Source: Liolophura sinensis
Lineage: Eukaryota; Mollusca; Polyplacophora; Chitonida; Chitonidae
Assembly: GCF_032854445.1 (NCBI RefSeq)
Contig: NC_088298.1
Span: 23,895,295 to 23,959,294 of the forward strand
Reading direction: 5' to 3'
DNA: 64,000 nt
This document shows, piece by piece, positions 42,191 to 53,247 of this stretch. The notes under the pieces are model-generated. The model had not been told where the DNA came from. It did no database searches and was given only the letters and a program-made list of their open reading frames with translations. The stretch's first letter is position 1; each line of letters starts with the position of its first letter. Made by a program: the position numbers and the translations under genes.

Positions 42191-43080
42191 CATAATTAAT
42201 TAACAAAAACAGTTGATTGATTGGACACATAGTTAAATTACAAACAGACTGATTGGTTGGCCCGATGGTTGACTGACAAACAAACTGAGTGATTGATGGA
42301 ATAGTTTATTATCCAACAGACTTATTAATCAACTTGATTCTTGGCTGATAAAACAAATTGCTCTACCCTTCACATTGACAATGTCAACATAAGGCTACAG
42401 AAAGCTGTGTCATCTTAATCTGACCTTTCACCTCTTCCGTAATCGGCTTTTATTTGCTTCTAGCATCATCTGCTAAATAAACCCGACAGAATTTAAACGA
42501 AAACAAAACAAACAAAAAGCGACACATATTCAACAACCGCGAGCGGCGTCTGATGCAAGATTTACTTGCCTCAGGCAGTGTGTAAGGAGTAATAATGAGG
42601 AATTGATTTTTCAATGAGATATGAGTGGAACAGATCTAATAAACCATAATAAACATCGAATTGAAATAGCTGACCACCTGACATAGCGGTAGAGGGTGAA
42701 GGGTGGTTGGGTGTAATCTGTCATCTCGCCATTGCGTTATCAGCGATACACAGACAAATCGTCTACAAGGAGTGGTCAGCCGTCATACACAGCTGAATAA
42801 AACTCCTGGCGTTGACGTGGTATTGTCGTGGGCTAATCTCCACGCTACACCGCCCCTCTATAATCTCCTAACCTTAACCCTAATTCAACTGTTTCGATGG
42901 GAACGGTCTTTTGCGGCGCTCATTATAGGTAAATATATATTGCAACAGAAAACACAAGGACAGCTAAATGTATTTGCGTGATATGCACTAAGACATACTA
43001 CGCATCTCTCCATCCCTGTATACTTTGTTTAATGTTATTTGACCTTTTGTTATCCACATACTCCGGCATATCCCTCAAAG
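42191..43080. other. Unannotated sequence
   Basis: More GACTGA-type words up to 42350, then unique sequence. No supported gene. Confidence 0.45.
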
Positions 43081-43081
43081 C

Positions 43082-43082
<1 letters not shown>

Positions 43083-43112
<30 letters not shown>

Positions 43113-43147
43113 GCTTGGGGATTAACGTGGTATGTATACATGTGTGT
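43083..43147 (+). repeat. (TATG)n microsatellite and first SINE-tail-like unit
   Basis: A GTATGTATGTATGT run leads into AAGCTTGGGGATTAACGTGG, the unit that builds the larger array downstream. Confidence 0.85.
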
Positions 43148-43490
43148 ATGAGTGACTGAGTGAGTGAGCGAGTGATTGGGGTTTAACGTCGTGCTCAACA
43201 ATTTTTCATTCATATGACGACGAAGGAATCGTAATGTACCTCCTTGTTGCTGGACGGATTTCCACCGCTCTTTTGTCTAGTGCTGCTTCACTGAGGCGAC
43301 TTACCGAAGGCAATTGAGCCTGCCCGAGCCGTTATACTGATACGGGTCAACCAGTCGTTGCACTATCCCCTCCATGCTGAGCACCAAGCGAGGAAGCCAT
43401 AACTTCCTCTTTTAAAGTCCAAGATTGATCCTGGGTCTACCGCTCCCGGAGGGGACGCTCTACCAACTCAGCTGTCAGGGCCGGTCGCGT
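43148..43490 (-). repeat. SINE type B, full length, reverse orientation
   Basis: Plus-strand order: GAGTGAGTGAGCGAGTGATT, GGGGTTTAACGTCGTGCTCA, GACTTACCGAAGGCAATTGA and ATACTGATACGGGTCAACCA. It ends in a tRNA-like CTCTACCAACTCAGCTG, the complement of CAGCTGAGTTGGTAGAG (box A region). A good reference copy. Confidence 0.9.
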
Positions 43491-44905
43491 GTGTATGTAT
43501 GCTTGGGGTTTAACGTGGTATGTACATGTGTATGTATGCATGCATGGGGATTGACGTGGTATGTTTACGTGTGTGCATGTATGCTTGGGATTTAACGTTG
43601 TATGTATAGGTGTATGCATGTATGCTTGGGGATTAACGTGGTATTTATTTATTTATTTATTTGATTGGTGTTTTACGCCGTACTCAAGAATATTTCACTT
43701 ATACGACGGCGGCCAGCATTATGGTGGGAGGAAACCGGGCAGCGCCAGAGGGAAACCCAGGACCAGGTTGCTGACAGACCTTCTCACTAACGGCCGGAGA
43801 GAACGTAGTATGTATGGGTGTATATATGTATGCTTTGGGATTAACGTGGTATGTATACGTGTGTGTATGTAAGCTTGGTGACTGAGTGTTATGTATACGT
43901 GTATGTATGTTTGCTTGGGGGTTAACGTGGTATGCACATGTGTATGTCTGTATCCTTGAGGATTAACGTGGTATGTATACGTGTGTGTATGTATGCTTGG
44001 GGATTAACGTGGTATGTACATGTGTATGTCTGTATGCTTGGGGATTAACGTGGTATGTATACGTGTTTGTATGTATGCTTGGGGATTAACGTGGTATGTA
44101 TAGGTGTATGTATGTGTGCTTGGGGATTAACGTGGTATGTATAGGTGTATGTATGTGTGCTTGGGGATTAACGTGGTATGTATAGGTGTATGCATGTATG
44201 CTTGGGGATTAACGTGGTATATATAGGTGTGTGTATGTATGCTTGGGGATTAACGTGGTATGTATAGGTGTATGTATGTATGCTTGGGGATTAACGTGGT
44301 ATGTATACGTGTGTGTATGTAAGCTTGGTGACTGACGTGTTATGTATACGTGTATGTATGTTTGATTGGGGGTTAACGTGGTATGCACATGTGTATGTCT
44401 GTATCCTTGAGGATTAACGTGGTATGTATACGTGTGTGTATGTATGCTTGGGGATTAACGTGGTATGTACATGTGTATGTCTGTATGCTTGGGGATTAAC
44501 GTGGTATGTATACGTGTTTGTATGTATGCTTGGGGATTAACGTGGTATGTATAGGTGTATGTATGTGTGCTTGGGGATTAACGTGGTATGTATAGGTGTA
44601 TGCATGTATGCTTGGGGATTAACGTGGTATATATAGGTGTGTGTATGTATGGTTGGGGATTAACGTGGTATATATAGGTGTGTGTATGTATGGTTGGGGA
44701 TTAACGTGGTATATATAGGTGTGTATGTATGCTTGGGGATTAACGTGGTATGTATAGGTGTGTATGTATGCTTGGGGATTAACGTGGTATGTATAGGTGT
44801 GTATGTATGCTTGGGGATTAACGTGGTATATATAGGTGTGTATGTATGCTTGGGGGTTAACGTGGTATGTATAGGTGTGTATGTATGTTTGGGGATTAAC
44901 TTGGT
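43491..44905 (+). repeat. About 38-bp minisatellite resembling a SINE 3' tail
   Basis: About 30 units of GCTTGGGGATTAACGTGGTA followed by TGTATAGGTGTATGTAT. A higher-order repeat is visible: the GGTGACTGA variant recurs with its neighbours at about 43878 and 44327. Interrupted by a SINE at 43643-43803. The core matches the type B/C terminus GCTTGGGGTTTAACGTCG. Confidence 0.93.
43643..43803 (-). repeat. SINE type A, head-truncated, inside the array
   Basis: Minus-orientation tail and body up to CACTAACGGCCGGAGAG on plus, flanked by GTGGTAT... array units on both sides. Confidence 0.88.
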
Positions 44906-45212
44906 AAACCGCAGGTTGATGTCATTTACAAGAATCCGTCAAAAGAGCATCCATCATACAAGCATAATGGTCAAAATGTTGATTATGTTGGTACAGGCCA
45001 AATACAGTGCTTAGTGTGAAAAAAGGAAGCCAAAATTCCAGGGCACAAGGAGGGTACATCGAGACAAAAATCAGGTCAGGAAGAAAGACCTGTATCGTAA
45101 TCCCGGGGTCTGTTAAGTGTACAGCACCAAAAGGGCTTAATGTACCTAATTTTAATAAGTCTAAGCCCCAGGGAAATAATGTTGAGCTCAGTGCAAAATA
45201 CAAATCAATTTA
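44906..45212. other. Unannotated sequence
   Basis: A 68-codon plus frame (45007) and a 93-codon minus frame overlap. Neither has a recognisable domain. Confidence 0.4.
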
Positions 45213-45552
45213 GAAATACCGCTCCGGTAGAGGTAGATCCAGGGTCACTCCTGGATCGAGTCAACCTAAGACCTTGAAAGAGGAAGTTGTAACTTCGTCG
45301 CTTGAGCATGAAGGGGATAGTGCAACGACTGGTTGACCCGTATCAGTATAACGGCTCAGGCAGGACGTCTTAATTGCCTTCGGTAAGGCGTCTCAGTGAA
45401 GCAGCACTAGATCAAAGAGCGGTGGGAATCCGTCCTGAAATAAGGAAGAACATTACCTTCACTCTAAAGATCCCTTCGTTGTTATATGACTGAAAAACTG
45501 TTAAGTACGACGTTAAACCCCAAGCACTCACTCACTCACTTACTTACTCACT
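45213..45552 (+). repeat. SINE type B, full length
   Basis: CCGCTCCGGTAGAGGTAGAT, TTGACCCGTATCAGTATAAC, TTGCCTTCGGTAAGGCGTCT, AAACTGTTAAGTACGACGTT and a CACTCACTCACTTACT tail. Confidence 0.9.
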
Positions 45553-46660
45553 CAATTCAGAAAAAAAACAAACCGTGCCCTTACACGTGATCGCCATACA
45601 GTTACAGTCCACTGAACATGTCCTTCCGGCGACCATACCGCTCGCACACCCCCCCCCCCCCGCACATACACCCCCACCTTTTGCTGTGAGCAAGATTGCA
45701 GCTGTATGACAATCAATGCCATGACGATAGTCAATATCCGTACAGTCTCCTTTCAGTTGTCATCTCTGTTTAAACCAGTTGCGTCCACCACCCTCTTGAC
45801 CTGACCTCCCCCTCCACCCCACCCCCCCTCCCCATCCACACAAACGCACAAATAACCCTGAGTTAAAGATCAGGCTTGAGATCGTTCTCACCTGATTTAT
45901 GTGGACTCCTGTCGCGATTTCCCGTCAAAACAATATGCGGTCGTATTAGTTTCATAAAACAACCTGTCAATTTTGCTCCGGATATCGGTTAATGATTTAC
46001 CAGATGTACTTGACCGGCCATCGATTTGCTAACGCTTGTTTACTTCACGAATCCGCGGGTCGTGTTAGAGTAGTGAAAGGGATTGTCTGTCAGTCGCTAA
46101 GCGAAGTATACCACTCAATGTTCAGATGCACGGGTTCAATCCGGGCCATGGGCAGGGAATTTACCGATTCCCCAGTCCTCAATGCTCGTGAGACTTTGAC
46201 AGCAGTAAACAGCAGCAGTAAGCCACGCCCGTGTGGCTGTTTCTAATCCCAGGTTCGTTGAAGATCATCAGCTGCATGGAACTAGGTCCAGTTTTTACTT
46301 CCATGCGAGCACCAGACTGCCATGGAGAAGTGATGCCAACACTCCTGACCGCCGCAATGACGGTTGAGCTCCATAGGCTAGATATGCGCAATTGGTGCTG
46401 CTGGGTTCAATATTTGCCTCCCTGCTGAAGAGTGAAATATCATTGGATGGATAATTGTGTCACAGAGAGATTACATCATGTTGCTGTACTATTACTTTCT
46501 GCTCTGTTATATTTCAGCTAGATAAAATATATCCGAAGTTTGTCTGTATTGGATAGAACTGAAAAATTTTTGCTCAGTGTTACAAACTTTCAGCACGTCT
46601 ATTTTGTCTATCGTTCGTGCGAAACTTTTTCCATACATCCATGTAATAGTAAATGTGATC
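45553..46660. other. Simple sequence plus a possible fourth tRNA-derived repeat
   Basis: A poly-C run lies at 45648-45662. GATGCACGGGTTCAATCCGG at about 46122 is box-B-like. The stretch 46500-46590 (CAGCTAGATAAAATATATCC, GATAGAACTGAAAAATTTTT) is similar in order to 63640-63712, so both loci probably hold an old repeat with a tRNA-like head. Confidence 0.45.
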
Positions 46661-46661
46661 T

Positions 46662-48182
46662 TAACTGACGGCCACTTTACGACTCCGTGAGTTAAATTTA
46701 ACCAGCCTTTTCAGCAAATTAATATCAAATTATTGTAGAAAAACATTGGACGAAGCATAGTCCCATGTGCGACAAGCGTCATATACGCCCACACGAATTT
46801 GTTTTGAGACAACGAAGAAAGTTGAAAACTCACATTACTCATGGATGGCCGCAAGTGCACATGTAATCAGTGTATAAAAACGTTACACACAGTGTGCTGG
46901 ACTTGCACACTGACTACAAAACATCAAATTAATGCCTCGATTGACCCCAGAACAACGTAAGAGCGCCCTGGGTATGGTATCCATGGGAGCCACCAATACC
47001 CACACTGCAAGGACTTTCGGCTGCTCTCGCGTAACTGTGTCAAACTTAATGCAACGTTACAGACAGACAAGGCAGACATCGGACAGGCCAAGAACAGGCA
47101 GGCCTAGGGTAACTACGCCCAGAGAAGGCGGAAACCTGCGCACCTTACACCTGAAAAACCGCTTCCTGACAGTGACGTCATCGTCAATCAGTGCCTTAGG
47201 TCACCGTGTCAGTCGGCAGACCGTGTCCAGACTTATGGCTCACGGAATTAGGGCCTATCGACCATTCAGAGGGCAGTTGTTGACAGCTGAACATCGTCGC
47301 CAGAGGTGAATTGTACGCCGTTGGCAGCGATGTGATTGGCAACGTGTTGTTTTCTCGGATGAAAGGCGCTTCTGCCGGTTCCGAGCCAATGACAGACAGC
47401 CAGTTTACCGTTGAAGAGGCGAACGAATGGCTGCATCATGTGTCCAGGAGGTGGTACCGTTTGGTGGCGGCAGCGTGATGGTGTGGGGTGGGATTTGTGG
47501 AGAGAAACGGACAACTGGTCATCATCTACGAGAACATAACAGCTCAACGTTACGTGGATGAAATTCTACGTCCTGTTGTCCTGCCATTCCTTCAAAAGCA
47601 GCCACGTGGTGTCCTGAACCAGCATGACAACGCCAGACCCTATACAGCTCGAGTTGTGCAGAACCTCCTGGACGCCAACGACGTCAAAGTCTTGTCTTGG
47701 CCTGTGAGTTCCCCAGATATGTCCCCCATAGAACACCTTTGTAATATCAAGGGTCCTGGAGTAAGACACCGGTTACACCTTGCAGCCAACCGATAAGGAC
47801 TGGCGTTTGCTCTCCAAGACGAATAGCATGTTTCAGACGACAGACTTTTTCTATGTGTCAGAGAGTTTTTGCATGCATGGAAGCAAGGGTTGGCCACACG
47901 TGATATTGACTGGTTTTGATATTGACTGATTAAAAAAATAATCAGTTTTTTGTATGCTCTGCAAATTGTTAACCAAGATGGAATGGCTATCTTTCTACCA
48001 CTGCTCTGTTTGTTCACTTGTAAAATGATCTGAGGGCTGCTTTGTCCGTTCTTACTTAAGACTTTCAATATGTACAGTGACTGGTCTTTTCAATATATTA
48101 AATTTCAGTCATCCTGTTTTTTGCTTTGGCAAAATAAATAGATTTGAATTTTTTGTAAAGTTTCTTTTGGCCGTCAGTTTAG
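46662..48182 (+). mobile_element. Inactive Tc1-family transposon
   Basis: The left end, AACTGACGGCC...CTTTAC (46663-46680), is mirrored by GTAAAGTTTCTTTTGGCCGT then CAGTTTA (48155-48181). The left end lacks several bases found in the right. TA-containing flanks are compatible with TA target duplication. At about 1.5 kb with a broken transposase inside, it is a dead relative of, but distinct from, the copy at 12.36 kb; the inverted repeats differ. Confidence 0.8.
46932..47796 (+). pseudogene. Tc1-family DD34E transposase, broken
   Basis: The N-terminal 125 codons are open: MPRLTPEQRKSALGMVSMGA, helix-turn-helix FGCSRVTVSNLMQRYRQT, TGRPRV linker. A TGA interrupts at 47307, a second stop lies near 47413, and a frameshift follows at about 47490-47510 just after FGGGSVMVWGGI. 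Catalytic landmarks survive in two frames: VVFSDERRF, NQHDNARPYTA, and SPDMSPIEHL with 34 residues between the second Asp and the Glu. The conserved Trp after PIEHL is Cys and the C-terminus is scrambled. It cannot encode an active enzyme. Confidence 0.88.
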
Positions 48183-49650
48183 TTGCCTAACATTTCTTGT
48201 ACAGTAGTACGTTTTTTTATCTTCAGCGACAAATGAGTGCGTACTCGATACATGAAGTACAAATAAATCAATATTTGTTATCCATATACAAACGCTGTCA
48301 CGTGACGATACATATGTCACATGACGTCAACTATTGCGCCTCATGATATCCGCCACAACTGTACAACCGACAAGCAAGGAATCTATGGGAAGTTTGAAAT
48401 AATATACACTACCAGATTTGCAAGAAACCAAGTAATCGTATATAGAAACGTACCGCGGTACCGGACATGGATGTGATCTTAACAGCCTTATAAAGAAAAA
48501 GCTGGTGACGCAAGCTGCACAGACCACGCTTTCTGTTTGACATTTTACTTTGTTATTATCAAAGGCGCTAGAACCAAAGGTTTATCGTAATCCTTTTGTT
48601 CTACATAAGCTTATGCGTCACCATAACTCATCAAACGTATTGTATTCCATATACATTCTTCGGCTCGCTTGCACTTCTAGAATTTTTTACCTTTATTAAC
48701 ATCGCTTTCCGCTCCCAAAGACATTAGTTGAAACATGTGCACCTTGTGTTAAATATCATGTCCCAAGACAGGTCACATGCGCGTAAGGGATTCAATTCTT
48801 TATGTGTTTATCCCCCTTTTTTTGAGGAGGCGTTGGGGGGCAAATTTGAAATAAGAACATTGCCCCTAAATATCATATCTGAAGCTTACATTATATTGTC
48901 ACTTATAACAATGCGTTTACAGCAGGTGGATGGGGTGTTAACGAAGAAATTGTATATATTTTCGAATTATTTATCTTTGACTGGGGATGAGCCCTGTGCA
49001 AATAGGGATGAAATTGTTGATAGAGACTTGCATTTCCAATTCTTCCGCGTCACACAAAAGCTACGGTTTTAACGGCAGCTGTCACGTGATGCGGAACATA
49101 TATATTTGAATATGCAGTTTGAACATATGTTGTGGGGTAGAAGTCACTTTAACTATCTCTACGTCAGAGCAATCGAATCTATCAAATCTATGGCAAAACT
49201 CCTGATAGTAATAAATATTAGCCAATGAACGCTCCCTACGAACTAAATGCCTTAGTAGACAAGTTAAAATTTTCTGCCTTACTTACGCAGAGACTACCAA
49301 TTCTCACATTTCTCGCGAAATAAAATAACATCAAATTCGACAAGTTGTATGAAAATAGGACAACTCTATTTAATAAGTCACGCCCTTCGCTGCAATATGT
49401 TAATTGCCTTACTCGCATGAAAAGGGGCATGTTCTATCTCGATTCCGCCAGATAAATTCGACCAGTCCAGATTCGACGCGTTGACTCAACAATAACACCA
49501 TGTGAGCGCAACTTCACTCGGTGTTTGGATTTATAAAAAATACTTGATGCATCACCAATGTCCGGTGCATGGTTGTCGACTAACGCTAGAGGCCTAATGG
49601 ATTCAAACTCTATTGATAAATGTTCTAAATAAGTATTATGCGTTCTTACA
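48183..49650. other. Unannotated sequence
   Basis: The 114-codon frame at 48728-49072 shows no recognisable domain and I do not call it a gene. CACGTG occurs at about 48300 and 49083. A few TCACGTGA-type words recur, as at 28 kb. Confidence 0.45.
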
Positions 49651-49655
49651 TGTTT

Positions 49656-49724
49656 AATGTGGCAACCTGCGCATGGTCGTGGGTATAAGTGAAATACCAC
49701 TGAGTACGGCATAAAACACCAATG
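49656..49724 (+). repeat. SINE type A fragment with internal deletion
   Basis: GGCAACCTGCGCATGGTCGT is joined to GGGTATAAGTGAAATACCAC and ACACCAATGG. The GGTTTCC...GCCGCC block is lost. Confidence 0.75.
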
Positions 49725-49725
49725 G

Positions 49726-49936
49726 AATATTTATTTATGTGATTGGTGTTTTACGCCGTACTCAAGAATATTTCACTTATACGACGGCGGCCAGCATTAT
49801 GGTGGGTGGAAACCGGGCAAGGCACGGGGGAAACCCACGCCCATCCGCAGGTTGCTGACAGACCTTCCGACTCACGGCCGGAGAGGAAGCCAGCATGAGC
49901 TGGACTTGAACTCACTGCGACCGCATTTGTGCCAAT
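49726..49936 (-). repeat. SINE type A, box A end missing
   Basis: Well-preserved tail and body in minus orientation, ending on plus at GAACTCACTGCGACCGCATT then TGTGCCAATG. Confidence 0.9.
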
Positions 49937-50015
49937 GAAATAAACATATATTATATTTTTTATTATAAGCCCAGTTGCCGTCTCCACAACATATTCATGT
50001 ATATGATAATGAGGT

Positions 50016-50022
50016 ATGAGAT

Positions 50023-50061
<39 letters not shown>

Positions 50062-50062
50062 G
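50016..50062 (+). repeat. (AATC)n microsatellite
   Basis: About 11 units of AATC/ATCA. Confidence 0.95.
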
Positions 50063-50167
50063 AAACAAACGATCTATCAAATTTAAGGATTTATACTTTC
50101 TGGGCGTCCGGAGATGCACATTGTACATTTTTCCGCTTTTTTCCCTCTTATGATTTTGACATGCTTG

Positions 50168-50955
50168 ATACAACACAGTGATGGGCAATTCATACTCATA
50201 TACTCAAGTGTGATGGACGTTGTACCGTACACTACACAGTGATACAACACAGTGATGGGCAATTCATACTCATATACTCAAGTGTGATGGACGTTGTACC
50301 GTACACTACACACCACTACACATTGATACAACACAGTGATGGGCAATTCATACTCATATACTCAAGTGTGTGGGACGTTGTACCGTACACTACACAGTGA
50401 TACAACACAGTGATGGGCAATTCATACTCATATACTCAAGTGTGATGGACGTTGTACCGTACACTGCACAGTGATACAACACAGTGATGGGCAATTCATA
50501 CTCATATACTCAAGTATGTGGGACGTTGTACCGTACACTACACACCACTACACATTGATACAACACAGTGATGGGCAATTCATACTCATATACTCAAGTG
50601 TGTGGGACGTTGTACCGTACACTAGCCAGTGATACAACACAGTGATGGGCAATTCATACTCATATACTCAAGTGTGTGGGACGTTGTACCGTACACTACA
50701 CAGTGATACAACACAGTGATGGACAATTCATACTCATATACTCAAGTGTGATGGACGTTGTACCGTACACTGCACAGTGATACAACACAGTGATACAACA
50801 CAGTGTTGTGCAATTCATACTCATATACTCAAGTGTGATGGACGTTGTACCTTACACTGCACAGTGATACAACACAGTGATACAACACAGTGATGGGCAA
50901 TTCATACTCATATACTCAAGTGTGATGGACGTTGTACCGTACACTACACACCACT
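50168..50955 (+). repeat. About 73-bp tandem array with higher-order pattern
   Basis: About ten units of GATACAACACAGTGATGGGC, AATTCATACTCATATACTCA and GACGTTGTACCGTACACT. An extra ACCACTACACATT segment occurs in every second or third unit, and GTGTGGGACG alternates with GTGATGGACG, so units have been duplicated in blocks. Confidence 0.95.
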
Positions 50956-51995
50956 CTGTAAAGAAACAAGCGAAAATATTAAACATTAATGATCTTACAT
51001 TGCTGAACAAATTAAATTTAAACTGTTTTTCTAGGATGAAGGAGAAACCTAGTAAGGTCACTTATACCGGTTAGGTCAAATTGAACGCAGAACGTCTGCT
51101 ATGAAAATTAATAAATTTGAAGCCTGAGGCAAAAAACAACCAAAAAACCAATCCAGCCAAGTTTCCTTTTCAAAATATCAAAAGAGTAATAGAATTGCTT
51201 CTAGTCGAGAACATCATACTGATGAGACTGCCGCATGAGCAAGCTAGTGGAATGGGCTAGTGCATAAAGTAGGATGGGTCAATTTCAAAATTCATTTGCA
51301 AAATGCCAAGGAGCGAGCGTCAAAGGGCCAGCACTACCGGTGATGATTGCGTGTAACTATAACTTATTACAGACAGCCACGTTTGATAAAATGGCCGTCT
51401 CAGATAATTGCACTGATAAATTGAAGTGGTAAATTTTAGACCGCGGTGTTTAAGCCAGTAGGCAGGTTATAAATCAGCGCGTGGGAACAGGTGGCTGGTC
51501 CAAGCTGTAAAATAGGCAGAAATCAATGTACGACTGATCGATTGAAGAAATGAATAGTATATAGGGTGGCGAACAAGTAAATACATCGACTGACTGACGA
51601 TTTGACCGTTCGAACGACCGAATGACAGACAAGCAGACATTCTAGCCAAAAAAAGATCAGGACGTTTTCGCTTCTTCAAGTATCATAGACCTCGATCGTC
51701 TTTATTTATTTTATTTATGTCCATGTCTCGGTTTCACTTAATTTGAGTCCTTGCAATTGAACACGATTGTTTCACCCTTGACTGTAGGCCTAGTATGTTT
51801 TTTTTATTTTTTATAAACACGTAGTTAACATTTTCTCGAAGTATTGTCCTTGTAGCCTAATAGCCACAGTGCAGTGATTTTGTAGGCTAATCTGTGGAAT
51901 TAGCACTGGCGTCTTATGCTAGTCGTGAAACAGATTAATAATCACAGCTGCTGTTTTCGTAATGTCTGGGTAGTGGCCTCATTATGCAACATTAT
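50956..51995. other. Unannotated sequence
   Basis: No gene or repeat identified. GACTGACTGACGATTTGACC words near 51588 resemble the surroundings of the 41.6-kb array. Confidence 0.45.
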
Positions 51996-51997
51996 GT

Positions 51998-52118
51998 ACG
52001 CTGGCTTTTCACCGGGGACTCTTCCCGGTTTCCTCTCACCTTAGTGCTGGCCTTCGTCGTATAAGTGAAATATTCTTGAGTAAGGCGTAAAACACCAATC
52101 AAATAAACAAATAAATAC
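51998..52118 (+). repeat. SINE type A 3' part
   Basis: CCCGGTTTCCTCTCACCTTA, then CGTCGTATAAGTGAAATATT, GTAAGGCGTAAAACACCAAT and an AAATA tail. Confidence 0.87.
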
Positions 52119-52139
52119 AACCTTATGTTTTCATTTGTT

Positions 52140-52265
52140 AAAATTTATTTATTTGATTCATGTTAAACGTTATAGATCAGGTTTATAGAGTGAAGGAAAC
52201 AGCGAGAGTTGGATTCGAACTCACGGTTTGGTCAAGGATTTGACAGTCGCACCAAACAAAGGCGT
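52140..52265 (-). repeat. SINE-like element with tRNA-like head (type D)
   Basis: On the minus strand GAGTTCGAATCCAACTCTCG is box-B-like. A short body with CCTGATCTATAACGTTTAAC and an AAATAAAT tail follow. The body is not type A, B or C. Confidence 0.55.
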
Positions 52266-52344
52266 CATCATAATGGCTGTTTTTAAAAAATGTGTTTTTG
52301 TCCTTGGAAAGGCACATACCTGTTAAAAAAGTTGTCAGTTGGTT

Positions 52345-52560
52345 GATTTATTTATTTATTTATTTGATTTGTGTTTAACTCATTGCGGATAAATTTTGCT
52401 TAAGGCGATCAGTTTTAGGAGTGGAGGAAACCATAGACCTTCGGCACATGGTACTGGCGAACTCTCCCACGGATAACGTAAGCCCTACTGGTAGACGGGG
52501 AGTGGTCAACAGTGTAACCTTGACAAGGGCAAAATATGCACGTTAACCATTCGATTACGG
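52345..52560 (-). repeat. Second type D-like SINE
   Basis: ATTTATTTATTTATTTGATT, TGTGTTTAACTCATTGCGGA, AGGAGTGGAGGAAACCATAG and CCATTCGATTACGGTCACGG follow the layout of the preceding type D copy (tail, GTTTAA, body, head) in minus orientation. Confidence 0.5.
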
Positions 52561-53240
52561 TCACGGTTTAAAAATATATGTGAACTGAAAATTAAATTTG
52601 CAAGTTTAACTGTTTCTTTGATGCTGGGATGCTACGTTACCAAGGTGAGTGTGATTGACCCCGATGATTCTTGTATGACAACAGCAGAATACTGACTGAT
52701 TGACAACATCCTCCACACGTATCGTTCAATCATCCAAATGCTTTCATCACCCTAAGCGTCAAGTACTATACACTGGATGCCTCCCGCCAAACCCACAATA
52801 TCAGCTAAATGTGGTCAAAATTTGATTGCGTAAGATTGAACCTTACTTTAGCAGTGCGCAATAAGAGAATATAAATCCCCTGCGGGGATACATGGGTGTC
52901 TAAATCGTAGTATCACTACGTTTCCTCACAGTCTTGTTGTTATAATCATTAGTTGCTATGGTAACAACAAACACAAGCGTTTATTTATAACCGCTGTTGC
53001 GTAATCAATTCAGACTGTCACAAATTCCGCCGTTACTACCACCAAAGCGAAATTAAAAATATGTTTTGTAGCTAATTTCGTCGGAGTGTCACTTCGGCGA
53101 AGCATTAGGAAATCGGACAAAGCACAAGGAAGGGAAACCCACAACCATCTTTAAGTTGGACTGATGTCTTATGCGACTCGATTTACTTTCAACATCACAT
53201 CTTTTACCGAAAACAAGAGTGCCATGTAAATATTCATGCT
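52561..53240. other. Unannotated sequence before the satellite
   Basis: A possible decayed SINE lies at 53070-53160 (GTCGGAGTGTCACTTCGGCG, GAAACCCACAACCATC). No gene is seen. Confidence 0.4.
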
Positions 53241-53247
53241 CATGAGA

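Noticed and set aside
41603-42193. A 196-codon minus frame of 12-residue repeats
   Set aside because: Translation of a 36-bp array; a second minus frame is also open (88-111 codons), and no signal peptide or non-repeat domain is attached.
48728-49072. A 114-codon open frame
   Set aside because: No domain or neighbour support; of a length expected by chance in 64 kb.
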